A stretch of 64,000 nt of DNA, taken from assembly GCA_023139105.1 (NCBI GenBank), contig JAGLOF010000012.1, positions 1-64,000 on the forward strand, written 5' to 3'. The stretch comes from a bacterium. GTDB taxonomy: Bacteria > Zhuqueibacterota > QNDG01 > JAGLOF01. Positions within the stretch are counted from its first letter, which is position 1, and every line of letters begins with the position of its first letter. The notes below the pieces were generated by a model. It did no database searches. It was not told the origin of the DNA and saw only the letters and a program-made list of their open reading frames with translations. This document shows positions 9,946 to 19,584 of this stretch, in pieces. A program made the position numbers and the translations under genes.

Positions 9946-12900
9946 CTATTGAGAATACATGTTAATATTTTGAATAAAAAATGCCACTGGCAGACGGCCT
10001 AATCCCATCTGCTCAGGAAGACGTATTGGAGAGAACCATGGCTGATCAAGGACAAGTGAAGGATATACATAACCATGCCTCATCTCAAATGAAAAGAGCC
10101 GCGGTTTCCAGCCCATATTCAAGAGTCGCCGTGTAAGACGAATATTTCTGTCACGTCCCTTAGGATCCATTCCACTTAGCAGTGTACTGGCAAACTCCGG
10201 ACCGATTTTGGTTATATGGAAATAGCCGTTTATATCCACATCACGCTTAAAATCTACTCCTTTACCGGTAAAACGAGTTGTAGCGTTCAGCTCTGATGCC
10301 GCTTTGTACTTATTACCGGAACGGAGCAAAGCAGCGGAATTAATGCGTGCAACATCCATGGAAAATCCATAAGCCAGACTATCAAGAACACCCCCCTGTG
10401 CAATTACATATAGAGATGCTCCTATATTGCCTGAGAGGCCGCGTATATTCATCCACGGTATCTCAAACTGCCCACCCGTTATACGTGTATCCACCTCAAC
10501 AGGACCAATTTTCTGATCCATGACAGTGATGGAATCTATGCGCAGCCAACCAATGCCGGGCATATGTTTTCGGTAAGATTCCTGATGTAAGGCATAATCG
10601 TCAGTATCTAGTCTCTCCTGCATCTGCTCTATGTTAAAACGCATCAAATCAGGATTAAAGCTCATATTAAAAGGCAGATCTGCATACACAGGCCCAGCAC
10701 TGATCAATGTATCTATCTTGAAATATAGCGAATCTACCAGAATTTTACCCCGGAGATCGACACACCCGCCAGGCTGTAGATCAAATACAACCGAGGCATG
10801 CAGATCAAGATCTCCTGCCATTGAAATCTGTTGAACAAGTGGCAGATATTTTTGTGAATGGAAGCCTATCCGAATCTCTGTCTGTAATTGAGGTATACCA
10901 GCTATTAATCCTGCCAACGTAAGATCAAAACTGCCTGACAGTCCAAATGTAGATGCTAATCTTCCGCTGTGGATTAAAAGAGAATCCATATTCTTAAATG
11001 ACCATCCGGCACTCAGATCAATATGGCCAAAGGGAGCGTCTCTCAATGTCCTGATGCAAGTATTCACCACATCAACTTGAAATGTGCCGGAATAACCGGT
11101 TCGATCACTCTTAAAACCAAGCTCTGCACCAACTGACTGAATTGAAAGGTCATTCTCAGGCCAATCTATAGAGACAGGCCCGACATTCGCAAGACCGCCG
11201 AGGTCCAGCAGAGTAGAATCTTCAACCTGGGATCCTTGCATATTCGCAATTAATGATTCATATCCATTGATTTTCAAACCAGTCAATTGTTCCTGTAACG
11301 GAGCAGGCAGGTATGACCACATAACCTGATTGTCTATAGACAGCTCTTCAAGTCTTCCGTTGAAAGAGGCTGATTCAGGTACAAATTGACCACTAAAACG
11401 GGCATGAATACCATCTACTGCATCCAGCAAAAGGCTATCAAGCTCAAAGGGCGATTCAAAATCAGGCCATCGAGCCCTGGCTAATCCCTTTAAGATAATT
11501 GGCGGAGCATACACTGTCTGCTCTTGAAAGATATAGCTAAGAGAATCAACATTGGCATTAAGATTCAGATCAATATTACCTCCTGGAGTCAGCACTATTC
11601 CCAGCTTCATTCCAAGATTGCCTGTAATTGGTGAGGGTAACATAGGCAATGCATCAAGCAGCGTTGAATCCGCAGACACCTTGATCTGTGCAGCCATCTG
11701 CTGCCATTCGAGCGAAGATCCTCTCTGCCATTCTGCCTCCAGCAGCATGCTGCCCTTGAGAACATCCTGACAGCGCAGGCTCAAACTCGCCGAATCCGGC
11801 ATAAACAGACTATCCAATGTCGAATGGATATTACATGTTAATGCACCAAATTCCAGACTGGTTGAATCAGAGATAGCAAGGACTAACGAAGGCAACAATG
11901 CCTCTGCCGTGATAGTCCCTTTCTCAAGACCATCTTTATTCAACACACCCTCTGCATGCACAACGGCATTAATCGGGCTGATATCAATAATGCTGTCCGG
12001 CAAAACCATTGAAAAATTTTCCAGATTGGAATAGAGCGAAAAGGATATGGCATCGAAATTTCCGGAAAGCTCGCCCGAAATGGGCCGAATGGATCCATAA
12101 AGTTCAGGGATCAAAGAATCAGGGGGCAGAAAAGGGCCGGCCAATCGCCTGGCAGAATCAATTATATGCTGCAAAACTACCGGAGAAGAATCCAACTTAA
12201 GAGATAGTCTGGCGTCCTTCTGATAACTGCCTGTCATTTCAATTATTTCAGACTCATTCAGTTTCAGGCTCGCCTTGTGAAGCAAGGCCGAATCACCGGG
12301 GCCTTCACCCGCTGCGTCCAGATTCAACACCCATTGATCCAGAGCCAGGTCTCCCACTATTGTCCAGGCCCCTCCTTTTTCCCAATGAGCACTCCAATCA
12401 AGAGATAGCGGAACTACTTGCTCGGTCTCAGGCCAACCCAGCGTTAATTGGCCTTTTTCAACAAGCAACTTTAAACGTCCACAAGCCTTCTCGGGATTAG
12501 TTAGCCCTTCTCTGGGGATTGAAAGATCATCTATTGAAAATGAAAAGCTTGAAAGCTCGATTGAATGCAAAGGCAATGTATCTGGCAATACAATCTCAAG
12601 GACCATGTCTTCAATGGAAAAATTATTAAGATTGAGGTCAACCGGCATCATCGGCATTAAGATGATGCTGTCAGATTGAGCTATACCACTGGCCCTGGCC
12701 TCAGTCTCAACGGAAGTCAATGCAGCCAATTTTACCGGATCAATAAATGCGCGAGGCCTCTCAAGGCTGATTGCCGCCACCTCAAATTGTCTACGCAACA
12801 ACGGCAGTAATCTGTAACGCACTGTCACCTTGTCGATAACCAGGAGGGAATCTCTGGCTCTATCGCTATTCCCGGATTCAGGATAAAACACAGTTAAATC

Positions 12901-13143
12901 TTCAATATCAAGCCCGCCCCAAACATTGACCCGCACCCTACCCAGTTCCACAGGAAAATCAACTGTATTCGAGATTGTTTCAGCAAGCCAGTCTGCTGTT
13001 GTTTCCGCCGGAGCCAGCCAGGCCAACCACAATGTAGCCAGCAAAGGCACAAGTAAAATGGTCAGAAGGATAAACCAGGGCCAACGGCGTCTTGAGCGGC
13101 CTGTTTTTTTATTAATCTTTGAGCTCGTAAGTCTAGTCCTCAA
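9946..13143 (-). CDS. AsmA/TamB-like envelope protein
   Basis: 1065 residues: a short basic N-terminus, one membrane anchor (WPWFILLTILLVPLLATLWLAWL, residues about 20-42), then a long beta-rich periplasmic part. The opening of that part, ADWLAETISNTVDFPVELGRVRVNVWGGLDIEDLTVFYP, is typical of AsmA-like/TamB-type proteins, which span the envelope and are linked to lipid or outer-membrane protein transport. Many alternating patterns (LDLNLNNFSIEDMVLEIVLP) fit a beta-groove protein. The start as drawn is TTG at 13143, with no clear ribosome site and no nearby in-frame ATG, so the exact start is uncertain. Its position directly upstream of the lipoprotein and CHAT genes suggests an envelope function for the cluster. 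Confidence 0.75.
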   Translation of the reverse strand: MRTRLTSSKINKKTGRSRRRWPWFILLTILLVPLLATLWLAWLAPAETTADWLAETISNTVDFPVELGRVRVNVWGGLDIEDLTVFYPESGNSDRARDSLLVIDKVTVRYRLLPLLRRQFEVAAISLERPRAFIDPVKLAALTSVETEARASGIAQSDSIILMPMMPVDLNLNNFSIEDMVLEIVLPDTLPLHSIELSSFSFSIDDLSIPREGLTNPEKACGRLKLLVEKGQLTLGWPETEQVVPLSLDWSAHWEKGGAWTIVGDLALDQWVLNLDAAGEGPGDSALLHKASLKLNESEIIEMTGSYQKDARLSLKLDSSPVVLQHIIDSARRLAGPFLPPDSLIPELYGSIRPISGELSGNFDAISFSLYSNLENFSMVLPDSIIDISPINAVVHAEGVLNKDGLEKGTITAEALLPSLVLAISDSTSLEFGALTCNIHSTLDSLFMPDSASLSLRCQDVLKGSMLLEAEWQRGSSLEWQQMAAQIKVSADSTLLDALPMLPSPITGNLGMKLGIVLTPGGNIDLNLNANVDSLSYIFQEQTVYAPPIILKGLARARWPDFESPFELDSLLLDAVDGIHARFSGQFVPESASFNGRLEELSIDNQVMWSYLPAPLQEQLTGLKINGYESLIANMQGSQVEDSTLLDLGGLANVGPVSIDWPENDLSIQSVGAELGFKSDRTGYSGTFQVDVVNTCIRTLRDAPFGHIDLSAGWSFKNMDSLLIHSGRLASTFGLSGSFDLTLAGLIAGIPQLQTEIRIGFHSQKYLPLVQQISMAGDLDLHASVVFDLQPGGCVDLRGKILVDSLYFKIDTLISAGPVYADLPFNMSFNPDLMRFNIEQMQERLDTDDYALHQESYRKHMPGIGWLRIDSITVMDQKIGPVEVDTRITGGQFEIPWMNIRGLSGNIGASLYVIAQGGVLDSLAYGFSMDVARINSAALLRSGNKYKAASELNATTRFTGKGVDFKRDVDINGYFHITKIGPEFASTLLSGMDPKGRDRNIRLTRRLLNMGWKPRLFSFEMRHGYVYPSLVLDQPWFSPIRLPEQMGLGRLPVAFFIQNINMYSQ

Positions 13144-13174
13144 TTAAGTAATCACAAAACAAAATCAAATTCTA

Positions 13175-14497
13175 TCAATGACTATCAACCTGCTTGTAAA
13201 TTCTGTAGGTTGGATATGCAAGAGTAATATCATCGACACCGGCATAGGCCTTTAGTACAAATTGACTAATATTATTTTCTGTCATTCTCCTGTTTTTTGC
13301 TTCAACCAGGTAACGCAGAGTCAATTTTACACCACTATCTTCTATCTTGGTATATACAATAGGCGTAAATGTTTTGTAGTAAATAAGATAATCTTTAGCC
13401 ATTTTCTTAATCTGGCTCTGTACTTTCTTCTGAATATCCTCGCTCTCTTCATCGCCGGCTTCCATCAAAATTGCCTTGGCCGCCTCCCAATTACTCTCAA
13501 ATGTTATAATAGTACTGAATTCATTCCAAATATATTCAAAACCCTTTGTATAGTTAAACAGAGGTTTACGAAAAATCTGGCCATGCGGCAGGTGAACAAC
13601 TCTTCCTGTAGATTGATCACCATCAACCCAATTACCAATCTCCAGCAGTGTGGCCTGAAAAATATGTATGTCTATTACATCTCCTGCAACACCACCAAGT
13701 TCAATACGATCACCTGTCCTGAACGGTCGCCTGACAATGAGATAGACCCAGCCTGCAAAATTTAAAAGCACCTCATGCAGGGCCAGTGCAATACCCGCAC
13801 CCATAGCAGAAAGTATTGTAGTCCACTGAGCAGTAGTGCCGGCCCAGATGGGAAAGAGTGATACAAAATAAATTAGTGCCGAGATATAACCGGCTCTTTT
13901 TCTGTAGGCATGCCGTTGTGCAATACTCAATTTTAAAGAATTAATTACACGCCTGACCGCGATATTAAGAACATAGATTATAATTAGCATAAATGTAGAT
14001 TTATACAACTTCTGCATTAACGGATCATGAAAAAGCTGGAATTGCTCATCAAATGCCCAGATACGTACCAAGATCAACAGTATCAAAACGATAAATCCGG
14101 AGCGACTCCAACTAACATATTGCTGTTTTTTCTGACCGTCTGTAAACTGGGCAGCAATCATTCTGCGGGCGACATAGAAAATCAATGCAAAAAAAACGCA
14201 CCAGACCACACTGATAAGAAGATTATCAAGAAATGCATCATTTTCAAAATGCGCATCTACATAATCAGTAAGCCTTGAATAGATCCATATGAGAAAGAGT
14301 AGAACGGCTGTTATTGCCCATGTTGTATAACGTATGGTGTTTGAAATTATCTTAATTCGCTCTTCATCTTTAATCCAGGGCTTAATGATACGCCGCAGCC
14401 CAACCGCCAACATGAAGATAATTACAACAGTCAATACAGACAGCAAACCCTTTCCTATCAAAGGATCATTAAATATTCTTAACAGACTTTCAACCAT
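13175..14497 (-). CDS. MscS-family mechanosensitive channel
   Basis: 440 residues with an N-terminal set of about five or six transmembrane helices (for example VLTVVIIFMLAVGLRRII, AITAVLLFLIWIYS, LLISVVWCVFFALIFYVAR) followed by the MscS pore and beta domain: AMGAGIALALHEVLLNFAGWVYLIVRRPFRTGDRIELGGVAGDVIDI at about 230-275. The C-terminal cytoplasmic domain follows. ATG at 14497 has a good GGGGAG ribosome site. It probably releases solutes on hypo-osmotic shock or transports a small ion. It lies 15 bases after the pyrophosphorylase gene and 31 bases before the AsmA-like gene. Confidence 0.9.
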   Translation of the reverse strand: MVESLLRIFNDPLIGKGLLSVLTVVIIFMLAVGLRRIIKPWIKDEERIKIISNTIRYTTWAITAVLLFLIWIYSRLTDYVDAHFENDAFLDNLLISVVWCVFFALIFYVARRMIAAQFTDGQKKQQYVSWSRSGFIVLILLILVRIWAFDEQFQLFHDPLMQKLYKSTFMLIIIYVLNIAVRRVINSLKLSIAQRHAYRKRAGYISALIYFVSLFPIWAGTTAQWTTILSAMGAGIALALHEVLLNFAGWVYLIVRRPFRTGDRIELGGVAGDVIDIHIFQATLLEIGNWVDGDQSTGRVVHLPHGQIFRKPLFNYTKGFEYIWNEFSTIITFESNWEAAKAILMEAGDEESEDIQKKVQSQIKKMAKDYLIYYKTFTPIVYTKIEDSGVKLTLRYLVEAKNRRMTENNISQFVLKAYAGVDDITLAYPTYRIYKQVDSH

Positions 14498-14512
14498 AGC
14501 TTTACTCCCCTG

Positions 14513-15934
14513 TTAGTCTATTAAAATCAACGGATCCTGTAGTTTCATATCTTTTGGCACCCTCGCCTTACAGGCATCCGCATCATCAGCAAACAAGGGA
14601 CTGATCTCAATGTTCAAATTAATCCTGCCATCTGCATTACGGGGCAGGGCAACACCTGCGTCCTCAATCCATGCACCATATTGAGCAACCAGGTCCCGGC
14701 GTGCCGTTATAATAGAATCATCACCTGCCTGATTTTTCAAAGGACTGAACTCCTCTTCCCTGCTGATTTCAAGTATTACCGAAGCAGATGTCTCTTTGAG
14801 TGCATCAAAAACAAATGTCTCAAACTTGTAACCATTCGGGGATTCCGGCACCTGCTGTTCACCGGCTTCATCCACAAAGGGAATTTTTTTATGCGCCAGA
14901 TGATAGGGCAGCCTGAGCCCCGCAACAGTCAGCTTATTGATAAAGTCGCGCTGCAACAAATGAATGGCAATAGACCCAGCACCATACTTAAGCGAATCAT
15001 CTTCAGCTTTGGCACACTTGTCTTCATCGGAGAGGTCAGAGTACTCAACAACGCTCAACTGATCATTTATACGCCCGAATACGCCGACTTTCTCCCATGG
15101 GTCTCTCTTAATCAGCATCTTTGAAGACATCTCCGCACCTGCCAGTGAATGATATCCGATAAAAAGCGGATCTATTGGCTTGATCAGTACATTATCAACC
15201 TGAAAATACGAGAGAACATCAATGCCCCTTCTCTGCATATCTGCAAGTGCGCCGCTCTCTTTTAGTGCAAGCAGTGCGCCGCCATGGCCGTTAGGATTCA
15301 CAAACACATGATCCGGTCTATCCAGGATCAACCTACCCTGATCGTCAAGAGCGGGTATCATGCGTTGAGCGAAAAAGAAAACATCTTCCTGATCAAGTCC
15401 GAAATAGTTATATTTTTTAAAAAATATCCGCGTCTCAGCGTCATTGGCATGACTGGTCATAATGTACCAGGGAATGGCAACACCATAATGGCGTGAAGCA
15501 GCAAGTATCTTCTCTGCAAATATCTGAAATAAAGGACGGTCTGTAACCGGGCCCACAGGAAAACTGCCCTTGGGCCCATCAAAACCCAGACGCGAACCCT
15601 GGCCTCCGGCTACAACAAATGCCGCTGTCCGCCCCTGGCGTATCAAGGTCGCGCCATATTGCCTGGCATGTTCAGCCCCGGCGACCTCATCATCACTATT
15701 CGGAATACCGATATACTCTACTGGGTGTAGTCCGCCTTCATCTTCATTTTTAATATCGGACCCTAGAATAAGCTGCTTAAAAAGATTCAGTTGATCAAGG
15801 TCTATTGTAGCAAGTTGATTCAGTAATCTCTGACGGGCCGCAGCATTAAGCGAATCCCAATGAGCAAAAACATGGCCTTGCCCCACTGTCTTGAATGTCT
15901 CTATCATTACTGATTCCTCTATGGCTGAGGCCAT
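14513..15934 (-). CDS. UDPGP-type UTP-sugar-1-phosphate uridylyltransferase
   Basis: 473 residues, family UDPGP type 1 (eukaryotic-type UDP-GlcNAc/UDP-sugar pyrophosphorylase). The nucleotide-binding signature FVVAGGQGSRLGFDGPKG lies at 106-123; further family blocks are NPNGHGGALLALKESG, YFQVDNVLIKPIDPLF and NGYKFETFVFDAL. It would make UDP-GlcNAc or a related UDP-sugar for envelope glycans. The ATG at 15934 has an AAGGAG site; a second ATG at 15907 (MIETF) also has a GAGGA site, so the true start is one of these. It heads the seven-gene leftward run that ends with yjbQ. Confidence 0.9.
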   Translation of the reverse strand: MASAIEESVMIETFKTVGQGHVFAHWDSLNAAARQRLLNQLATIDLDQLNLFKQLILGSDIKNEDEGGLHPVEYIGIPNSDDEVAGAEHARQYGATLIRQGRTAAFVVAGGQGSRLGFDGPKGSFPVGPVTDRPLFQIFAEKILAASRHYGVAIPWYIMTSHANDAETRIFFKKYNYFGLDQEDVFFFAQRMIPALDDQGRLILDRPDHVFVNPNGHGGALLALKESGALADMQRRGIDVLSYFQVDNVLIKPIDPLFIGYHSLAGAEMSSKMLIKRDPWEKVGVFGRINDQLSVVEYSDLSDEDKCAKAEDDSLKYGAGSIAIHLLQRDFINKLTVAGLRLPYHLAHKKIPFVDEAGEQQVPESPNGYKFETFVFDALKETSASVILEISREEEFSPLKNQAGDDSIITARRDLVAQYGAWIEDAGVALPRNADGRINLNIEISPLFADDADACKARVPKDMKLQDPLILID

Positions 15935-16050
15935 ACCGGGGCTCCTTGGTAAATATTTAATACCTGAATATAAAGAATTTAAGAAATTTGTTGTATAAGA
16001 TCAATAATGAAAAATAAAGTGGAAAAATTTTTTGCATTGACCAGGAAGGT

Positions 16051-16078
16051 AATCCGTCTAATCCGTTCTTTCCGTGTG
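16051..16078. repeat. TCCGT-type short periodic repeat
   Basis: In the 220-base spacer between two leftward genes, AATCCGT, AATCCGT and TTCCGTGTG follow one another with a 9-10 base period. Related sets occur at 19244-19426 and 37988-38135. Otherwise I see nothing in this spacer. Confidence 0.5.
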
Positions 16079-16155
16079 CTATTTCTCTTCATCTCTGTTT
16101 TCTTACTTAAACACACTGGGTTTTTCAGCAGTCCCCCGATGAAAAATGCAATATT

Positions 16156-18144
16156 CTATCGCCCTTGAAACATCATCACATAATGAGCAGCTGACCACGA
16201 AAAATAAGGTGCTTTCATTGCATCTCCATTACGGGGATCATAGTTTTCATAGATAGGCGCATCTGCATTAAACAGACCAACAGGCCTCTCAAATAACATT
16301 TGCATCATCTTGCCAGCATCTTCAATATATCCATAATTCCTCAATGCACTCACAGCAAAACCTGCCTGATCCAGCCATACAGGTCCGCGCCAGTAACCAG
16401 TCATAAACTTTTTATGATCTGCCGGAATAGTTGGAAACGGAATATAAGTTGCAAACTGTAAGCTATCCATCATATGGGCACGCACCATGGAAGCCTGCTC
16501 CTCTGTAGCGATATTCCACGTCAAAGGTATCCAGCCCTCCGGACCCTTTACCTTTATAAATGCTCTGTCTTTAAGACGTATATCATAGAAATACCCATCT
16601 TCCTCATCCCAAAAATGCGCACGAATGCGTTTGCGCAATTCCAACGCCTCTTTACTGTATCGAACCGCCTCATGATTTTTACTCAGAACTGTGGCAATCA
16701 AGGCCAGATAATCTTTATCCATGCAGAGATAACTGTTCAAATCAACCGACTCCTGATCCATAGACCAGGCCGTATCAGAATTCTTCAGCATAGATGTAGC
16801 ATCATAACGCAGGCCATCATCCATGCCGCTCTCCCACTTGGCCGCTATTAGGGTGCCGTCAGTCGAGCCGTATTCACATAGGCCGTTGCCATCATGGTCG
16901 CGTTCATTGTACCACCACTGGTGGAACTTTTTCAACTTCGGCCACATCTCATCAAGGAAGGCTATGTCATGATCATTTTCATATATAGACCAAATAGCCC
17001 AGGCTGCCAGCGGGGGTTTTGTATCCCGCCAGTTATTCTCTCTCTTGTCTGCATAAATTACATCTGCAATCATGCCGTACTCATTCTGATAGTCAAACAT
17101 TGCGCGAATACCATCTTTGGCTACATCTGGCGCAAACACAGCCCATGCCGCTGCTATCTTCCATGTATCCCAACCCCAGAAACCATTGAAATACCACGCA
17201 GCAGCTGAGGGAAAAAATCCATCATGCAATAAATCTCCCCTCGCACATTTCCAATTGTGTACCAATGTCATAAGCGATTTAACTGCCACGCGCATGTAGT
17301 CCTGCCTGGCTGCAAAGGATATCTTTGACTCCAATACATTTCTCAAATAGCCGGCCCAGCGTTGCTTATTCAGGTCAATCATCTTATTGGGAGATTTCAA
17401 CGCCCTCTCTATTATAATCTTTTCATCAGGCCACTCTGAGGATTTAAAGGTCAACGCAAACACACTGCTCATAGAAAATGATCTATCTTTCTTCAAAGCC
17501 GCTGGCGCATCAGCATATGCGCGATAGGAGCGGGAATCATTGGATATGTCAAATTTCCAGCTCATTAAACTATCCAGCATGATACATGCCTCATCAGTGC
17601 CGGCCAAATCGAGTATCATTCTATTATCATCAGCTGATTGCGAGAATAAAGATGAAAAAGCCTTGCCCCTATAAGAGATATTGAGGAACCTGTCTTTGTC
17701 TGAGATAATTACTGCCCGCATTAATGCCGAACGATTTGAGATAAAAACAAGATCCAGACTTACTGATAAATCAATAAATTTATAACTTTGATGCAGACGC
17801 CCGGGCAGATATTCTATCACACAGGATGCGTCCGCCCAATCAAATTCACTTCCGCTTTCTGCGTCTTGAAGTATCAATCCCATTATTGAAGGCCCCAGCC
17901 ATTTGCCGGAAGTCATCAGAAAAGGACCGACGAAGCCGCCTGGACAGTGTCCTGAATCCGGCAGTGCAAAACCAAACCATGCACCCAGATCACTGAAACT
18001 ATATGCTGACCAATCTTCGGCAGCTGTCGGAACATTTTTTATATCAAGCACATCTGCATAGTTTTCCGGCAATGCTTCATTCGGCTTGCTGCAACTTGCA
18101 ACCAATACGATGATCGTCAATGCCATTACAATTAATCGTTTCAC
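16156..18144 (-). CDS. GH63-like glycoside hydrolase lipoprotein
   Basis: 662 residues beginning with a lipoprotein signal (MALTIIVLVASCSKPN, Cys18). The C-terminal two-thirds is an (alpha/alpha)6-barrel of the GH63/mannosylglycerate-hydrolase type: YFNGFWGWDTWKIAAAW (about 315-332), AAKWESGMDD, TGYWRGPVWLDQAG (582-595) and ENYDPRNGD...FSWSAAHYV (633-654). These are the usual acid/base-bearing blocks of the family. The likely substrate is an alpha-linked oligosaccharide handled at the cell surface or in the periplasm; exact specificity cannot be read. It is 31 bases downstream of the SDR gene and may be cotranscribed with it. Confidence 0.85.
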   Translation of the reverse strand: MKRLIVMALTIIVLVASCSKPNEALPENYADVLDIKNVPTAAEDWSAYSFSDLGAWFGFALPDSGHCPGGFVGPFLMTSGKWLGPSIMGLILQDAESGSEFDWADASCVIEYLPGRLHQSYKFIDLSVSLDLVFISNRSALMRAVIISDKDRFLNISYRGKAFSSLFSQSADDNRMILDLAGTDEACIMLDSLMSWKFDISNDSRSYRAYADAPAALKKDRSFSMSSVFALTFKSSEWPDEKIIIERALKSPNKMIDLNKQRWAGYLRNVLESKISFAARQDYMRVAVKSLMTLVHNWKCARGDLLHDGFFPSAAAWYFNGFWGWDTWKIAAAWAVFAPDVAKDGIRAMFDYQNEYGMIADVIYADKRENNWRDTKPPLAAWAIWSIYENDHDIAFLDEMWPKLKKFHQWWYNERDHDGNGLCEYGSTDGTLIAAKWESGMDDGLRYDATSMLKNSDTAWSMDQESVDLNSYLCMDKDYLALIATVLSKNHEAVRYSKEALELRKRIRAHFWDEEDGYFYDIRLKDRAFIKVKGPEGWIPLTWNIATEEQASMVRAHMMDSLQFATYIPFPTIPADHKKFMTGYWRGPVWLDQAGFAVSALRNYGYIEDAGKMMQMLFERPVGLFNADAPIYENYDPRNGDAMKAPYFSWSAAHYVMMFQGR

Positions 18145-18175
18145 TACCTATCCTTTTTAACAAGTGATCTTTATC

Positions 18176-18970
18176 TTAACCGGCAATGCCGCCGCCATCA
18201 ACTACAAGATGAGCTCCTGTCACCCAGGTTGACATATCGCTTGCTAAAAACAGAACGGCATTTGCAACATCTTCAACGGTACCGAGACGCGCAAGAGGAC
18301 GTTCCGCACACTCATCTTTATAATTTTCATCATAGGTTCCACCCAGTTGTTCACACTCGGAACGCAGCATGGGAGTATCAACATCTCCGGGACATATACA
18401 GTTGACACGGATATTGTCCCTGCCATGATCAAGTGCCATTGCCCTTGTCATATTCAGGCTGCCGCCCTTCATGGCACAGTATGCAAGAGCATTTTCACCC
18501 CCTCGCAGAGACCATCCGGAACCGGTATTTATTATGGATCCGCCACCATTTTTCTGCATGACGGGAATAACATATTTGGCCAGAAGATACTGACCTTTTA
18601 GCGAGACGTCCAACGCCAGATCCCACTCTTCAGGTTCAAGATCCACGGCATTCTTTCTCACTGCCACACCGGCATTATTATGTAGAATGTCAATGCTCCC
18701 AAATCTATCCACAATTGCCTCTACAGCGGCTTTACATGATTCTGCCTTGCGTACATCACATTGAACATATATCGCCTGACCACCCAGTGCCACTATCTGA
18801 GCTACTGCAGCAGCACCATGTTCATCGTTGATGTCAATAATACCTACCCTGGCCCCGCATTCGGCCAGTCGCTTTGCCGTTCCCAGACCAATTCCCGATG
18901 CCCCACCCGAAATCACCGCAACACGCCCTGAGAGATTTATTAAATTTAATACAGCCGGAATTTCACACAT
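18176..18970 (-). CDS. SDR-family NAD(P)-dependent dehydrogenase
   Basis: 264 residues, a classical short-chain dehydrogenase. Cofactor motif GGASGIG at about 22-28, NNAG at 98-101, catalytic Ser151, Tyr164 and Lys168 (YCAMK), and the C-terminal LASDMSTWVTGAHLVVDGGG block. Asp47 after the second strand (IIDI) favours NAD over NADP. Cytosolic; the substrate alcohol or sugar is unknown. Proximity to the GH63-like gene suggests sugar metabolism, which is inference. Confidence 0.92.
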   Translation of the reverse strand: MCEIPAVLNLINLSGRVAVISGGASGIGLGTAKRLAECGARVGIIDINDEHGAAAVAQIVALGGQAIYVQCDVRKAESCKAAVEAIVDRFGSIDILHNNAGVAVRKNAVDLEPEEWDLALDVSLKGQYLLAKYVIPVMQKNGGGSIINTGSGWSLRGGENALAYCAMKGGSLNMTRAMALDHGRDNIRVNCICPGDVDTPMLRSECEQLGGTYDENYKDECAERPLARLGTVEDVANAVLFLASDMSTWVTGAHLVVDGGGIAG

Positions 18971-19123
18971 TATATACTCCTTTATTTTTTTATTTCACAT
19001 TGCCCACATCAAGATAATATGCCATTGACGTTAATGCAACATACTGTTTCAGAAGATGGATCTATTGACAATTATCATGAAATGTGTGTTGTTAAAATGG
19101 GCTACTGATCTTGTATAAGATTC

Positions 19124-19196
19124 AAACACCGGGTGTTGAATTATTTTAATTCTGTATGCATTCCATATGATAGTTGTAATTCAACACCCGGTGTTT
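19124..19196. repeat. 20-bp perfect inverted repeat element
   Basis: Arms of 20 bases (19124-19143, AAACACCGGGTGTTGAATTA; and its exact complement at 19177-19196) surround a 33-base AT-rich spacer. The core AACACCGGGTGTT recurs at 53067-53100 and at the window edge (1-10). It lies in a 600-base gene-free stretch between a leftward SDR gene and a rightward kinase gene. It could be a hairpin/terminator, a REP-type element or a binding site. Confidence 0.7.
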
Positions 19197-19243
19197 ATTC
19201 TGAGGATCTACTGGATGAAAAAGCAGTTTGCAGATCTCTGGTA

Positions 19244-19426
19244 TATCCTGTTAATCCTGTTATCCTGTCTGATTCTTGTTGTCTATCATTTACTCACAGG
19301 ATAAAACACAGATCCTGCTAAGAATAGACCCCAGCCAAAAGATAACCGGGGAGACACCTTGTTTATTTACTCCGGGCATCCATGTAGATCCGCTCTGATC
19401 CGTGTAATCAGTGTCATCCGTGTGCC
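19244..19426. repeat. Two clusters of periodic ATCCTGT / ATCCGTGT repeats
   Basis: 19244-19269 reads TATCCTGT-TAATCCTGT-TATCCTGTC. 19387-19426 reads GATCCGCTCT-GATCCGTGTA-ATCAGTGTC-ATCCGTGTG. Both have a 9-10 base period, about one DNA helical turn. Similar runs lie at 16051-16078 and 37988-38135, all between genes. No gene is supported between 18971 and 19584. Confidence 0.55.
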
Positions 19427-19584
19427 ATGCTCTGGGAGCTTCTTCGTTCTTTTTCGTAGGCTTCGTGGGCCAATTTCTTGTCGGATTTAAGAAGAGTAAT
19501 CCGACCTGTTATGCATGGCCCGTTTCTTGCGAAATATTTATTAACTTCACCCTCAGGGGGAAAACCATTACCAATTGTAATGTC

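Noticed and set aside
13262-13765. 167-codon plus-strand frame
   Set aside because: Antisense to the MscS domain of the leftward channel gene.
19411-19584. Upstream extension of the histidine kinase frame
   Set aside because: It lies in repeat-like sequence, has no ribosome site, and the protein-like part begins at ATG 19585.
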